Positions 1 to 7,629 of a stretch of 64,000 bases of DNA are shown one piece after another. Both the position numbers and the translations under genes were made by a program. The notes below the pieces were generated by a model. That model was not told where the DNA came from. It worked only from the letters and a program-made list of their open reading frames with translations, and did not search any database. Source of the DNA: an uncultured Christensenellaceae bacterium (GTDB lineage Bacteria; Bacillota; Clostridia; Christensenellales; UBA3700); contig CALWKS010000002.1 of NCBI GenBank assembly GCA_944381325.1, positions 310,001 to 374,000 of the forward strand, read 5' to 3'. Each line of letters begins with the position of its first letter. Positions within the stretch are counted from its first letter, which is position 1.

Positions 1-171
1 GAAGAATACCGAATTAATAAGGCTAAATATTTCTTGTGTAACACTGATTTGTCTATAAGCGAAATCGGTGCGCTGTGCGGATATCAGGATCAAAGCTATT
101 TTACAAAAATATTCTCATCGATTGAGCTTGTGTCTCCTGGAAAATTCAGATCAAAATATCAAGCTGATTAG
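1..171 (+). CDS. AraC-family regulator, C-terminal end (partial)
   Basis: The first 56 codons read open from the window edge to a TAG at 169-171. The product contains the second helix-turn-helix of AraC/XylS regulators: ISEIGALCGYQDQSYFTKIF followed by a proline-glycine-K-F-R pattern, the usual family ending. The protein would bind DNA as a transcription regulator; its ligand or sensor domain is outside the window, so the regulated pathway cannot be told. No terminator with a T-run on this strand follows directly. Confidence 0.8.
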   Translation, partial: EEYRINKAKYFLCNTDLSISEIGALCGYQDQSYFTKIFSSIELVSPGKFRSKYQAD

Positions 172-241
172 TATGCATATTTAATTATATGCGTTTCATC
201 TTTTGCAAAAAACTATTATTTCAAAATAATCTCTTGCAAAA

Positions 242-282
242 AATAATACGAACCTTGAATCTTCTTCCTGGTTCGTATTATT
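242..282 (-). terminator. Hairpin with T-run on minus strand
   Basis: A 13-bp perfect stem (242-254 with 270-282) encloses a 15-nt loop. Read on the minus strand it is followed by a run of T, the form of an intrinsic terminator. It sits directly downstream of a 16-nt copy of the tRNA-Leu 3' end (289-304), in the same arrangement as the true tRNA-Leu and its own terminator. Confidence 0.55.
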
Positions 283-288
283 CTGGTC

Positions 289-304
289 TGGTGCGGATGA
301 CAGG
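289..304 (-). repeat. Copy of tRNA-Leu 3' end including CCA
   Basis: The 16 bases TGGTGCGGATGACAGG are identical to 491-506, the last 16 bases (with CCA) of the tRNA-Leu gene 200 bp away, in the same orientation. The copy is followed on the minus strand by its own terminator-like hairpin. It is either the remnant of a second tRNA-Leu gene or the distal end of a small integrated element that used the tRNA as attachment site. No integrase lies between the copies. Confidence 0.6.
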
Positions 305-456
305 GGCTTTCGCTACGCGAAAAGAAAATGCAAACAGGATCTTTTCTTCTATCATTATTTCTGCTTGCGTTTTCTGAACCGTTCGCCTGCGTACATCCTT
401 ACAATTTCATCCTTGTTTATGGTTCACGCTTCTCGTCGCGGGTCATACGTGTAAAC

Positions 457-488
457 AAAAAAGAGAGTCGGGTTCGACTCTCTTTTTT
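457..488 (-). terminator. Terminator of tRNA-Leu
   Basis: An 8-bp stem GAGAGTCG/CGACTCTC (463-470 and 475-482) with a four-base loop is flanked by six A and six T. It begins 2 bases after the CCA end of tRNA-Leu on the minus strand. The A and T flanks make it work in both directions. Confidence 0.8.
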
Positions 489-490
489 GT

Positions 491-577
491 TGGTGCGGAT
501 GACAGGACTTGAACCTGCACAGCCTTGCGACTATAAGAACCTGAATCTTACGCGTCTGCCAGTTCCGCCACATCCGC
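491..577 (-). tRNA. tRNA-Leu (anticodon CAG)
   Basis: Read on the minus strand the sequence folds as a class II tRNA. The acceptor stem is GCGGATG/CATCCGC, the anticodon stem is TAAGA/TCTTA around loop TTCAGGT, the long variable arm is AGTC-GCAA-GGCT, and the T-arm is CAGG-TTCAAGT-CCTG. CCA is encoded (491-493). The loop gives anticodon CAG, reading CUG leucine codons. A promoter TTGCAA-16-TAAAAT lies just upstream (614-619 and 592-597). Confidence 0.95.
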
Positions 578-591
578 ACGTCAGTAGATAT

Positions 592-619
592 ATTTTATCA
601 TATTTGTTAAGATTTGCAA
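592..619 (-). promoter_or_regulatory. Promoter of tRNA-Leu
   Basis: On the minus strand TTGCAA (614-619) and TAAAAT (592-597) are 16 bp apart. The predicted start lies a few bases before the tRNA 5' end. The same TTGCAA -35 box appears before mnmG and parB. Confidence 0.5.
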
Positions 620-737
620 CCGATATTGAGGTGATTTGTAAGAAAATTTTTATTATTTCCTCTTTTTATATTGCAAAAAACAGTTTATTTTGTCATTCAA
701 AGGGTTTATACTGTAAAAAAACAATGAGGATATAAGT

Positions 738-1976
738 ATGAAAGACTTGATCGAAGGACTTTGTCTTTACGATTTGAACAGAGAAACTGTCAGAACGCTT
801 ACGGGCGCTGAAAACGGACGTATAAAGGCTGTGGGAGAACTGGCGGCTTTTGCCAAAAAATTTAACGTAGGCGGCAATATATGGCGCAAGTATCTGGCGT
901 ATCTTATCGCTACCGACGAAAACGCTTTTTCTCTCTCCTGCGAAAGAAGAAAATGTTACGACGACAAGCTGACAGACCTTGCTCTTTACGATATGGAGCA
1001 GCTTTTCAAGCTGTGGCATTACGACCTCAAGACAGTCTACCCGGGAAGCGTGGTAAACCTTCTGGACTTTGACAGCAAGTCAGACGAAAGCTATCACGGA
1101 GAAGCGGGAGAAAAAATATCTTATCTTGCAGACAACCTGGATAAGGCAAAAGACGAGAAAGCCTTCCTTGACGCTGTAAAGGATTATTATGAAAAGTACG
1201 GCGTAGGCGAATTCGGCTTATACCGCGCATTCAGACTGGTGAGCAAATCAGGCAGCACAGATATAGAATTGCAATACATAACCAACACGGAGCGCAAAAA
1301 ACTTGCCGATCTCGTAGGCTATGAAGCGCAGAAAAAACAACTGCTTGACAATACCCTTGCCTTCCTTGACGGCAAGAGCGCCAACAACGTTCTTCTTTAC
1401 GGAGACGGCGGAACGGGTAAATCCTCTTCTGTAAAAGCGCTGCTCAACGAATATTCGGACAAGGGGCTGAGGATCATTGAGGTATACAAGCATCAGTTCA
1501 CCTCTATCAGCGAACTTATATCCAAAATAAAGGACCGCAACTACCGCTTTATAATTTATCTTGACGACCTCTCTTTCGAAGAATTCGAAACAGAATATAA
1601 GTACTTCAAGGCTATTATCGAAGGCGGAATCGAGTGCCGCCCGTCAAACGTGCTGATATACGCTACGTCAAACAGACGTCATCTGATAAAAGAAACCTTC
1701 TCAGACCGCAACGATATGCGCATAGGCAGCGACGAAGTCCACAGAAGCGACACCTTAGCCGAGAAACTCTCCCTTGTTGCGCGCTTCGGTCTTACGATAC
1801 TGTTCACCTCACCCAATCAGGATGAATATCTGAACATCGTCCGCGCCCTCGCTAAGCGTGCAGGCATAGACATGCCCGACGTAGAGCTATGCACACGCGC
1901 GCTTCAATGGCAGATGCGCGGCTCAGGCAAGTCAGGAAGAACCGCACAGCAGTTTATTGACAGCCTTAATAAATAA
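738..1976 (+). CDS. DUF815-type AAA+ ATPase
   Basis: The 412-residue protein matches the DUF815 / COG2607 family of predicted AAA+ ATPases. It has a Walker A motif GDGGTGKS (222-229), a Walker B motif FIIYLDD (271-277) and a sensor-1 motif ATSN (309-312), followed by an arginine-rich HRSD segment. The N-terminal 200 residues are helical and family-specific. There is no signal peptide or membrane segment, so it is cytosolic. The substrate of the family is not established. The ATG is preceded by ATGAGGATATAAGT, which supplies a Shine-Dalgarno sequence. It is a single gene between two tRNAs. Confidence 0.85.
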   Translation: MKDLIEGLCLYDLNRETVRTLTGAENGRIKAVGELAAFAKKFNVGGNIWRKYLAYLIATDENAFSLSCERRKCYDDKLTDLALYDMEQLFKLWHYDLKTVYPGSVVNLLDFDSKSDESYHGEAGEKISYLADNLDKAKDEKAFLDAVKDYYEKYGVGEFGLYRAFRLVSKSGSTDIELQYITNTERKKLADLVGYEAQKKQLLDNTLAFLDGKSANNVLLYGDGGTGKSSSVKALLNEYSDKGLRIIEVYKHQFTSISELISKIKDRNYRFIIYLDDLSFEEFETEYKYFKAIIEGGIECRPSNVLIYATSNRRHLIKETFSDRNDMRIGSDEVHRSDTLAEKLSLVARFGLTILFTSPNQDEYLNIVRALAKRAGIDMPDVELCTRALQWQMRGSGKSGRTAQQFIDSLNK

Positions 1977-2013
1977 ATCGTAATAAACACGATTAAATTA
2001 TGCTTGTATTGTC

Positions 2014-2041
2014 TTGACAAACACAATAATTTGTGTATAAT
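2014..2041 (+). promoter_or_regulatory. Promoter of tRNA-Pro
   Basis: A perfect TTGACA (2014-2019) and TATAAT (2036-2041) are separated by 16 bp, 17 bp before the tRNA 5' end. This is the housekeeping-sigma consensus, as expected for a stable RNA. Confidence 0.85.
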
Positions 2042-2057
2042 TATGTAGTACAGGCGT

Positions 2058-2134
2058 CGGGGTGTGGCGCAGTTTGGTAGCGCGCTTGAATGGGGTTCAA
2101 GAGGCCGCTAGTTCGAATCTAGTCACTCCGACCA
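2058..2134 (+). tRNA. tRNA-Pro (anticodon GGG)
   Basis: The cloverleaf is complete, with acceptor CGGGGTG/CACTCCG (one G-U), D-arm GCGCAGTTTGGTAGCGC, anticodon stem CTTGA/TCAAG around loop ATGGGGT, and T-arm CTAG-TTCGAAT-CTAG. The CCA end is encoded (2132-2134). The anticodon is GGG (proline). Confidence 0.95.
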
Positions 2135-2167
2135 CTACGAAAGCTCGTCTTTCGTAAACATAAAAAA

Positions 2168-2194
2168 CACCGAGTAACTCTCGGTGCTTTTTTT
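2168..2194 (+). terminator. Terminator of tRNA-Pro
   Basis: The stem CACCGAG/CTCGGTG (2168-2174 and 2180-2186) has a five-base loop and is followed by CTTTTTTT. It ends the tRNA-Pro transcript. Confidence 0.85.
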
Positions 2195-2196
2195 AT

Positions 2197-2603
2197 GTTC
2201 TGCTTGCGCCTTCGCTTTCTTTTATCTACATCACAAGACAGTTCGAAATTGTGGGCACTCAAAGTAATGCTTTTCACCTTAAATCTTCTCTCTTTTGAGT
2301 GCTTTTGCTGTTAGAAATAATTGTGATATTCGCAAAAATTGTCTTAGCAAAACTCTTTCTTAGTTCACTATTCCGTCTATCGCTCTGCTCGTTTCTACGG
2401 CAATCCGCTTTGCGGTTGCTTTCGCGGCTTGCAAAAACTTCGTTCTTTGAGACCTGGTTTATAAGCGAATATATAGTCACTCCGACAAGCTCTGCCACAG
2501 AGCCTTTCACTCAAAAAAGGGACAAAGCGTATTTATATTAAAGACAGCAACATTAATCTTACCGCAAAACGATTCTCGCCATTAACAATATTTTAAAAAA
2601 GTA
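2197..2603. other. Gene-free stretch with tRNA-Pro end copy
   Basis: I see no coding sequence here. Two features stand out. A loose inverted repeat GCACTCAAA / TTTGAGTGC brackets about 30 bases near 2254-2303. A 13-base copy of the tRNA-Pro 3' end, TAGTCACTCCGAC, lies at 2474-2486 in the same orientation as the gene (2120-2132). The rest is unremarkable AT-rich sequence. Confidence 0.5.
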
Positions 2604-2767
2604 GAGCAAAGTTGCCTTTGCTATAATGATGCGAGCAACGCGAGCTCTCGCCCGATAAAAAGTGGTAGCTTTACGTGCTTTTTATCGGAAACGAGGGAGC
2701 AAGGCTTACAGCGAAATTTTTATGCGTTTGCAAAATTGCAGAAAAATGGAGCAAAGTTGCCTTTGCT
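2604..2767 (-). repeat. Duplicated terminator hairpin flanking a structured segment
   Basis: The 19-mer GAGCAAAGTTGCCTTTGCT occurs at 2604-2622 and 2749-2767. Each copy is a 7-bp hairpin (AGCAAAG/CTTTGCT, loop TTGC) followed by a T-run on the minus strand, so both look like intrinsic terminators. The first in transcription order (2749-2767) begins a few bases after tRNA-Gly. Between them a strong 11-bp stem CCGATAAAAAG/CTTTTTATCGG (about 2652-2690) suggests a structured RNA or a second small transcription unit. Confidence 0.6.
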
Positions 2768-2774
2768 CCCGAGT

Positions 2775-2848
2775 TGGAGCAGGTAACGGGAATCGAACCC
2801 GCACCCCAGGCTTGGGAAGCCCGTATTCTACCATTGAACTATACCTGC
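2775..2848 (-). tRNA. tRNA-Gly (anticodon CCC)
   Basis: On the minus strand the gene begins GCAGGTATAG and ends with an encoded CCA (2775-2777). The anticodon stem CGGGC/GCCTG holds the loop TTCCCAA, giving anticodon CCC. The T-arm is CGGG-TTCGATT-CCCG. A terminator hairpin follows at 2749-2767. Confidence 0.95.
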
Positions 2849-3010
2849 ATAAAACTATTCTATTCTTCTATAGGTTAGATTATCACAACGGCGACGAGCA
2901 GTCAAGGCAATAATAAATATAGCCCGTTTAACATTTTCTGCAATGCCAGGTTCGATTTTGCGCGCCGATAAAATACGCTGTCTATGTTCTTAACTCCTTT
3001 TTAAGCCGTA

Positions 3011-3039
3011 TTGACTTTTACGCGCGTGCGTTATATCAT
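3011..3039 (+). promoter_or_regulatory. Promoter of GH26 lipoprotein gene
   Basis: TTGACT (3011-3016) and TATCAT (3034-3039) are 17 bp apart, about 35 bp before the ATG. A GGGGGA ribosome site (3065-3070) precedes the start. Confidence 0.45.
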
Positions 3040-3074
3040 ATTTTTGAAGCGGCACTGCCGCATAGGGGGAATTT

Positions 3075-4253
3075 ATGACATTCAGAAACAAGTTTATTAC
3101 CGTTATTGCAATCATAGTTCTTTGTCTTTCTTTTGCGCTTTGCGGTTGCGCAGCGTTAATAAAGGTGGACGACGCTCATTATCAAAACGCGGACGCAACG
3201 CTTATAAATCCCGATGCCGACGACTGCGCAAAAGAACTGATGCGCTATCTTAAAAGCGTTTACGGCAAAAACGTTATCGCGGGGCAATATATCAACGAAT
3301 ACGAAAATTTCGACGCGCCGCAATTCCATACGGACGAGAACGATCCTTCCAGCCCTCGCACCGTTTTCAAAGCCAACGAACTTCAGGCTGTCTATTCCGT
3401 TACGGGAGAATACCCTGCTCTCCTGGGGCTTGACGTTTCAGGCATAGAATGCGGCGACAGCTGTTATTCAATCGAACAGGCGATCGAATGGCACAACGCA
3501 GGCGGAATCGTTACAATGTGCTGGCACTGGAAGATAGACAACCTGGACGGCAAACCCCGCGCTTTCTATACTGAAGAGACAGATTTCAATCTCAAGAAAA
3601 CTCTTGCAGACAAAAACAGCGCGCGTTACCGCAGCCTTATCGCGGATATAGACGCTGTAGCCAATGCTATGAAACCTCTTGCCGAAGCCGGCGTTCCCAT
3701 ATTGTGGAGACCTCTTCACGAAGCCAGCGGCGGCTGGTTCTGGTGGGGCGCGAGCGGCAAAAACGCATATAAAGAGCTGTGGAATATCTTATACGACAGA
3801 ATGACCAACGTGCATAAACTCAACAATCTTATCTGGGTCTACAACGGACAGGATAAGTCTTGGTATGTAGGCGACGACAAATGCGACATAATAGGCGACG
3901 ACCCTTATTACGACTACAATGAGCGCAAATACTATCTGAAAGATACGGCAAACTCAGTGCGATTCAAAGAGAACTACGACACATCTCAAAACAAAATGAT
4001 AATGATGAGCGAAAACGACTTTGTCTTCGATATCGACAAAGCGTTTGAAGAAAATACGCGCTGGCTTACCTTCTGCACCTGGTGCCGCGAATTCGTATGC
4101 GTATACGAGCCCGATGAAAACGGCAACCGCTATACTCAGCCAATATACAGCGAAAAATGCTCCACTGCGGCAGAACTCAAAGCCGCTTACGACAACGAAA
4201 AAACCATCACTTTATCCCGCCTGTTAGAAAGCGGAGAATACAAGACAAAATAA
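3075..4253 (+). CDS. GH26 family beta-mannanase-like lipoprotein
   Basis: This 392-residue secreted lipoprotein belongs to glycoside hydrolase family 26, which mostly cleaves beta-1,4-mannan. Residues 1-25 form a lipoprotein signal with the lipobox LCGC (Cys25). The catalytic acid/base lies in WRPLHEASGGWFWWG (Glu216) and the nucleophile in MMSEND (Glu313). The downstream WCREFV and the upstream HWHW-like aromatic cluster fit the family. It is anchored outside the cytoplasmic membrane. A GNAT gene follows 4 bp after the stop, so the two are probably cotranscribed. The exact polysaccharide is not shown by sequence. Confidence 0.88.
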   Translation: MTFRNKFITVIAIIVLCLSFALCGCAALIKVDDAHYQNADATLINPDADDCAKELMRYLKSVYGKNVIAGQYINEYENFDAPQFHTDENDPSSPRTVFKANELQAVYSVTGEYPALLGLDVSGIECGDSCYSIEQAIEWHNAGGIVTMCWHWKIDNLDGKPRAFYTEETDFNLKKTLADKNSARYRSLIADIDAVANAMKPLAEAGVPILWRPLHEASGGWFWWGASGKNAYKELWNILYDRMTNVHKLNNLIWVYNGQDKSWYVGDDKCDIIGDDPYYDYNERKYYLKDTANSVRFKENYDTSQNKMIMMSENDFVFDIDKAFEENTRWLTFCTWCREFVCVYEPDENGNRYTQPIYSEKCSTAAELKAAYDNEKTITLSRLLESGEYKTK

Positions 4254-4257
4254 AATT

Positions 4258-4827
4258 ATGGCACCCGTGATTATTAAACGCATATATAAAAAGGATTACA
4301 AAGGCTTTCGCCTTCCTATCAACTACACTACACAGACTTATTACGATGTAACAGTGAGCAAAAAGCCTGACGGTTTTGACGTAACATTCAAGCTGAAGAC
4401 GTTTGATAAACCCGTAACGCACACTCAGGAAGAATACAACTTCCCCGACTCCCTGTTTCAGGCGCACTGGAAAGGCGCTTACGCTTACGGGGCTTTTGAC
4501 AAAGACAAGCTCGTAGGCGCGATCGAACTCTACTCTGAGACATGGGCAAACCGCCTGAGAGTTACAGAGCTATGGATCGACGAAGAACACAGAAAACAAG
4601 GCCTCGGCAAACGTCTGATGGACATAGCGAAAGCGCAGACCGTAAAACGCAACGCGCGTATGTTGATACTTGAAACTCAGTCCTGCAACACAAACGCCGT
4701 GGGATTTTATCTCCACGAAGGCTTTACCCTTGCCGGTTTTTCAACCTGCGACTACTCCAATACAGACCTGGAGCGCAAAGAGGTACGCCTCGAGATGGGG
4801 TGGTTTAACGATAAATTCAACAACTGA
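4258..4827 (+). CDS. GNAT-family N-acetyltransferase
   Basis: The 189-residue protein carries the acetyl-CoA binding motif RKQGLGKRL (112-120) and the C-terminal N-A-V-G-F-Y-x-x-x-G-F motif. The layout, with a long N-terminal part and TELWIDEEHRKQGLG, resembles streptothricin-acetyltransferase-like GNATs, but the substrate is unknown. It starts 4 bp after the GH26 gene. No clear Shine-Dalgarno stands right before the ATG (GGAGA lies about 20 bp upstream), so it may depend on translation of the upstream gene. It converges on the XRE gene at 4834, only 6 bp away. Confidence 0.85.
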   Translation: MAPVIIKRIYKKDYKGFRLPINYTTQTYYDVTVSKKPDGFDVTFKLKTFDKPVTHTQEEYNFPDSLFQAHWKGAYAYGAFDKDKLVGAIELYSETWANRLRVTELWIDEEHRKQGLGKRLMDIAKAQTVKRNARMLILETQSCNTNAVGFYLHEGFTLAGFSTCDYSNTDLERKEVRLEMGWFNDKFNN

Positions 4828-4833
4828 CAGCCG

Positions 4834-5586
4834 TCAGCTTTTATGTTTATCAAATAACGTATATGCCGCCCTGTCTCTTTCTGCAATTCTATTTAAAGAA
4901 ACACCTGCGACAATGACCGTCAGCGCAGCGCCAAGTAAAAAAATACCCAATAGCGCGCCTCTCAATATTGCGTTGATTCTGACAATATATGCCGTGATAT
5001 TCAGAGTATTCCATAATTGTAGAAAACCATAAAAGAAAGCGATCCACTTCCCGTATACCGAATAGACGTTGCGGATACTGCGCGGCATCAGCAATGCTTC
5101 GTTCAGCGTTTTACCCTGAGCATATCTGTCAGGGATCATCGGGAAAGCCTTGAATTTTATCTGAGAGACCGCGGCAACGGCACAAACGTTGATAATGCCG
5201 AAAAAGACGACAATAAAACACGTTGCCGAGTCTCCGACCGGACGAGAAAGCTCAAATTCTCCTTTTAAAGCTGAAGCGTACAACACACAAAAAACAATTG
5301 CCGCCGCAATAAAAATCAAAGTCGCCGCGATAAATATAGTATAAAATAAATATCCTTTTTCCAGCTTTCTTGTCGGAAACGCAACGTTTTCAAGTCTGGG
5401 CGAGCCAATAAGTTCTTCAATTCCAACTCCGAACGTTTCTGATATCTTCTTCAACTTCCCGATATCAGGTTCACTTACACCTCTTTCCCACTTGCTGACC
5501 ACTTTATCCGACACACCAATCTTTATGCCGAAATCTCTTTGCGTAAGCTGACGGTTTTCTCTTAATATCTTAAGTCTCTCTTTCAT
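4834..5586 (-). CDS. XRE-family regulator with membrane domain
   Basis: The 250-residue product has an N-terminal Cro/C1-type helix-turn-helix (about residues 1-60: RENRQLTQRDFGIKIGVSDK, then VVSKWERGVSEPD) followed by five or so hydrophobic segments. It is likely a membrane-tethered DNA-binding protein. I chose the ATG at 5586 because homology begins with MKERLKILRENR; the longer frame upstream lies inside the preceding gene. It overlaps that gene by 17 bp, so the two are translationally coupled and probably form a heteromeric or paralogous pair. Signal and targets are unknown. Confidence 0.8.
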   Translation of the reverse strand: MKERLKILRENRQLTQRDFGIKIGVSDKVVSKWERGVSEPDIGKLKKISETFGVGIEELIGSPRLENVAFPTRKLEKGYLFYTIFIAATLIFIAAAIVFCVLYASALKGEFELSRPVGDSATCFIVVFFGIINVCAVAAVSQIKFKAFPMIPDRYAQGKTLNEALLMPRSIRNVYSVYGKWIAFFYGFLQLWNTLNITAYIVRINAILRGALLGIFLLGAALTVIVAGVSLNRIAERDRAAYTLFDKHKS

Positions 5587-6370
5587 TTTTACTTTTTTCT
5601 TCTTCTCTGAATTTACCCGTAACAACAAATCCGGCCACGGTAAACACGACCGGAACAACAAGTATCAAAGCGACTATGAGCCACAAAGCAACGACTGGGA
5701 CGGCTATCTGCAAAGCCATACAACAACCCAAAAGGAGAAAAAGACTCTGCGCCGTCAGCAAAGTTATATTAAGACCTGCAGACAACAGTTTGTATGTCTT
5801 GTTTCGGTTGACTTCTTTATCAAAAAGATCGTCTATAAATACGGAAACACCGACAAAATTAACTTTCCACGTTATTTTTACGAAATTGAACGCGATACTC
5901 GCCGCCGCAAACAAAATGCTTACGACAGGACTCATGAACAACATCGCTTTGCTGCCGTAAAGGTCGGTTTTGCCGTCCGCACCGAAATGTATGCCAATCG
6001 TATCCGGCAACTCAATATAAGCCTTGATACTCAGCGCGAAAAGCACCACCGCCGAAACCGTAACAGCAAATATGCAAAACCATGTCAGAAAATTCTGCGG
6101 CAATCTGCGGCGCGTCCTCTGAGAAAGTTGATGCTCACGAGCGTTTTTATCGTCATATATAATCACTCCTGCTTCGACACCGAATATTTCTGCAAGTCGA
6201 GCGATGTTTTCAGGATCGGGAAGACTCTCTCCCCTTTCCCATTTGCTTACCACGTTGTCCGATACATAAAGTCTATCCGCAAGCTCTTTTTGAGTTAGCC
6301 CCGCTTTTTCACGCAATCTCCGTATATTTGCGGCAACGACTTTATTGTCGTTTTCAGAAAGATTTTTCAT
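5570..6370 (-). CDS. XRE-family regulator with DUF1648 membrane domain
   Basis: The 266-residue protein has a Cro/C1-type HTH (residues 12-66, TQKELADRLYVSDNVVSKWE), then a DUF1648 segment near residues 120-150 (PDTIGIHFGADGKTDLYGSK) and several transmembrane helices. DUF1648 is shared with SdpI-like membrane proteins, which bind or signal at the membrane. Its HTH is clearly related to that of the next gene, so the two arose by duplication. A good AACTCCTCC ribosome site (reverse strand) precedes the ATG, and a TTGAAA-18-TATAAT promoter lies at 6391-6420. Confidence 0.82.
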   Translation of the reverse strand: MKNLSENDNKVVAANIRRLREKAGLTQKELADRLYVSDNVVSKWERGESLPDPENIARLAEIFGVEAGVIIYDDKNAREHQLSQRTRRRLPQNFLTWFCIFAVTVSAVVLFALSIKAYIELPDTIGIHFGADGKTDLYGSKAMLFMSPVVSILFAAASIAFNFVKITWKVNFVGVSVFIDDLFDKEVNRNKTYKLLSAGLNITLLTAQSLFLLLGCCMALQIAVPVVALWLIVALILVVPVVFTVAGFVVTGKFREEEKSKNERET

Positions 6371-6390
6371 AACTCCTCCTTTTCAGTTTA

Positions 6391-6420
6391 ATTATACGAT
6401 AAATGCCTGCATTCTTTCAA
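6391..6420 (-). promoter_or_regulatory. Promoter of the XRE pair
   Basis: On the minus strand TTGAAA (6415-6420) is 18 bp from TATAAT (6391-6396), 20 bp before the first XRE start codon. Autoregulation is plausible for this class, but I see no clear operator. Confidence 0.5.
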
Positions 6421-6470
6421 TCCCCTGAAGCCGTTCATCATTCTCTGAATCGTAGAATCCGCTTCTCAAC

Positions 6471-6500
6471 TTGACTTCATACGCTCTCAAGGGGTAAAAT
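6471..6500 (+). promoter_or_regulatory. Promoter of birA
   Basis: TTGACT (6471-6476) and TAAAAT (6495-6500) are 18 bp apart, 24 bp before the birA ATG. No BirA-type operator (two TTGTAAAC-like half sites) is visible. Confidence 0.45.
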
Positions 6501-6524
6501 AAAATCAGTTCAGCGAGGTGAAAT

Positions 6525-7505
6525 ATGGATACCAGATCCGCCGTATTACGGCTTCTTGAAGAAAACAAGACAAACGCTTTGTCAGGTCAGCAGATTGCGG
6601 ACAGGCTGGGCGTTTCGCGCGCGGCGGTATGGAAGGCTGTCAAAAGTCTGCAGGAAGACGGCTATTGCATAAACGCGACGACCAACAAGGGCTACACCCT
6701 TACGGAAGCAAGCGACATAGTCTCTGTAGAAGGCATACGCGCGGCGCTTCCTCAAAGATACAAAGATCTGCCACTCGACGTAAAGCAAAGCACTGTATCC
6801 ACAAACATAGACGTGGGCACTGCGGCGGCAAACGGTGCGCCCCACGGCACGACGGTGGTTGCGCTCGAACAGAAAAGCGGACAAGGCAGACTGGGCAAGA
6901 GCTTCTGCTCTCCCAAAGGCGGCATATATTTTTCAACGCTTATCCGTCCCACCCTTTCTATCGACAAAGCGGTAATGATCACCCCGGCGGCGGCTGTCGC
7001 GGCGCATAAAGCGATAACCGACGTGCTGGGACTGCCCGTTTCTATAAAGTGGGTAAACGACATATATATGAACGGCAGAAAGGTCGTGGGCATATCCACC
7101 CAGGCTCAGGCAGACATATCGGTAGGCGGAATAAGCGGAATAATCGTAGGAACAGGCATAAATTACAACACCGCAAAAGAGGATTTTTCTGAAGACATAA
7201 AAAACAAAGCGGGCTCGCTCTATTATGAAAACGCACCCTCGAAGCGCAACGAGCTTATCGCGGCGGCGATAACCAATCTTCTGGATCTGTCCGCTGACCT
7301 TACGGACAAAAGTTATATGGATTATTACCGCAAAAACTGTTTTGTGATAAACAATCGCGTAGACTACGAGATAGACAGAGAGCCCAAAAGCGGCATTGTT
7401 CAAAGCATTGACGACAACAGCTCTCTGCTGATAAAAGAAGACGGAAAGGAAGATATAAGAAAGCTCTCTTGCGGAGAAATTTCAGTACGTCCGAGAACGC
7501 TTTAA
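6525..7505 (+). CDS. birA: Biotin--protein ligase / biotin operon repressor
   Basis: The 326-residue protein has the full two-function layout. A winged HTH (residues about 18-60, SGQQIADRLGVSRAAVWKAV) is followed by the ligase domain with the nucleotide-binding loop KSGQGRLGKSF (117-127) and KWVNDIY with the conserved Lys175. The C-terminal SH3-like domain ends in EISVRPRTL. It joins biotin to ATP and transfers it to carboxylase carrier lysines, and can repress biotin genes. The loop has GQGRLG where E. coli has GRGRRG, a common Firmicute variant. GAGGTG before the ATG is the ribosome site. Confidence 0.93.
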   Translation: MDTRSAVLRLLEENKTNALSGQQIADRLGVSRAAVWKAVKSLQEDGYCINATTNKGYTLTEASDIVSVEGIRAALPQRYKDLPLDVKQSTVSTNIDVGTAAANGAPHGTTVVALEQKSGQGRLGKSFCSPKGGIYFSTLIRPTLSIDKAVMITPAAAVAAHKAITDVLGLPVSIKWVNDIYMNGRKVVGISTQAQADISVGGISGIIVGTGINYNTAKEDFSEDIKNKAGSLYYENAPSKRNELIAAAITNLLDLSADLTDKSYMDYYRKNCFVINNRVDYEIDREPKSGIVQSIDDNSSLLIKEDGKEDIRKLSCGEISVRPRTL

Positions 7506-7551
7506 CGCACACGGGTACAGAAAAATTATATCTAAAATGTTATATCGCGCA

Positions 7552-7588
7552 TAAAAAAATACGGGCATAAAAGCCCGTTTATTTTTTC
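7552..7588. terminator. Bidirectional terminator between birA and mntP
   Basis: The stem ACGGGC/GCCCGT (7561-7566 and 7573-7578) is flanked by seven A before and TTATTTTTT after, serving birA on plus and mntP on minus. Confidence 0.8.
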
Positions 7589-7629
7589 GATTTCCGCATA
7601 TAAACTTCTGAAAATCTCTGCTGTTATCC

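Noticed and set aside
305..490. An integrative element between the tRNA-Leu end copies
   Set aside because: Only 186 bp with no integrase or other gene; kept only as a possible remnant.
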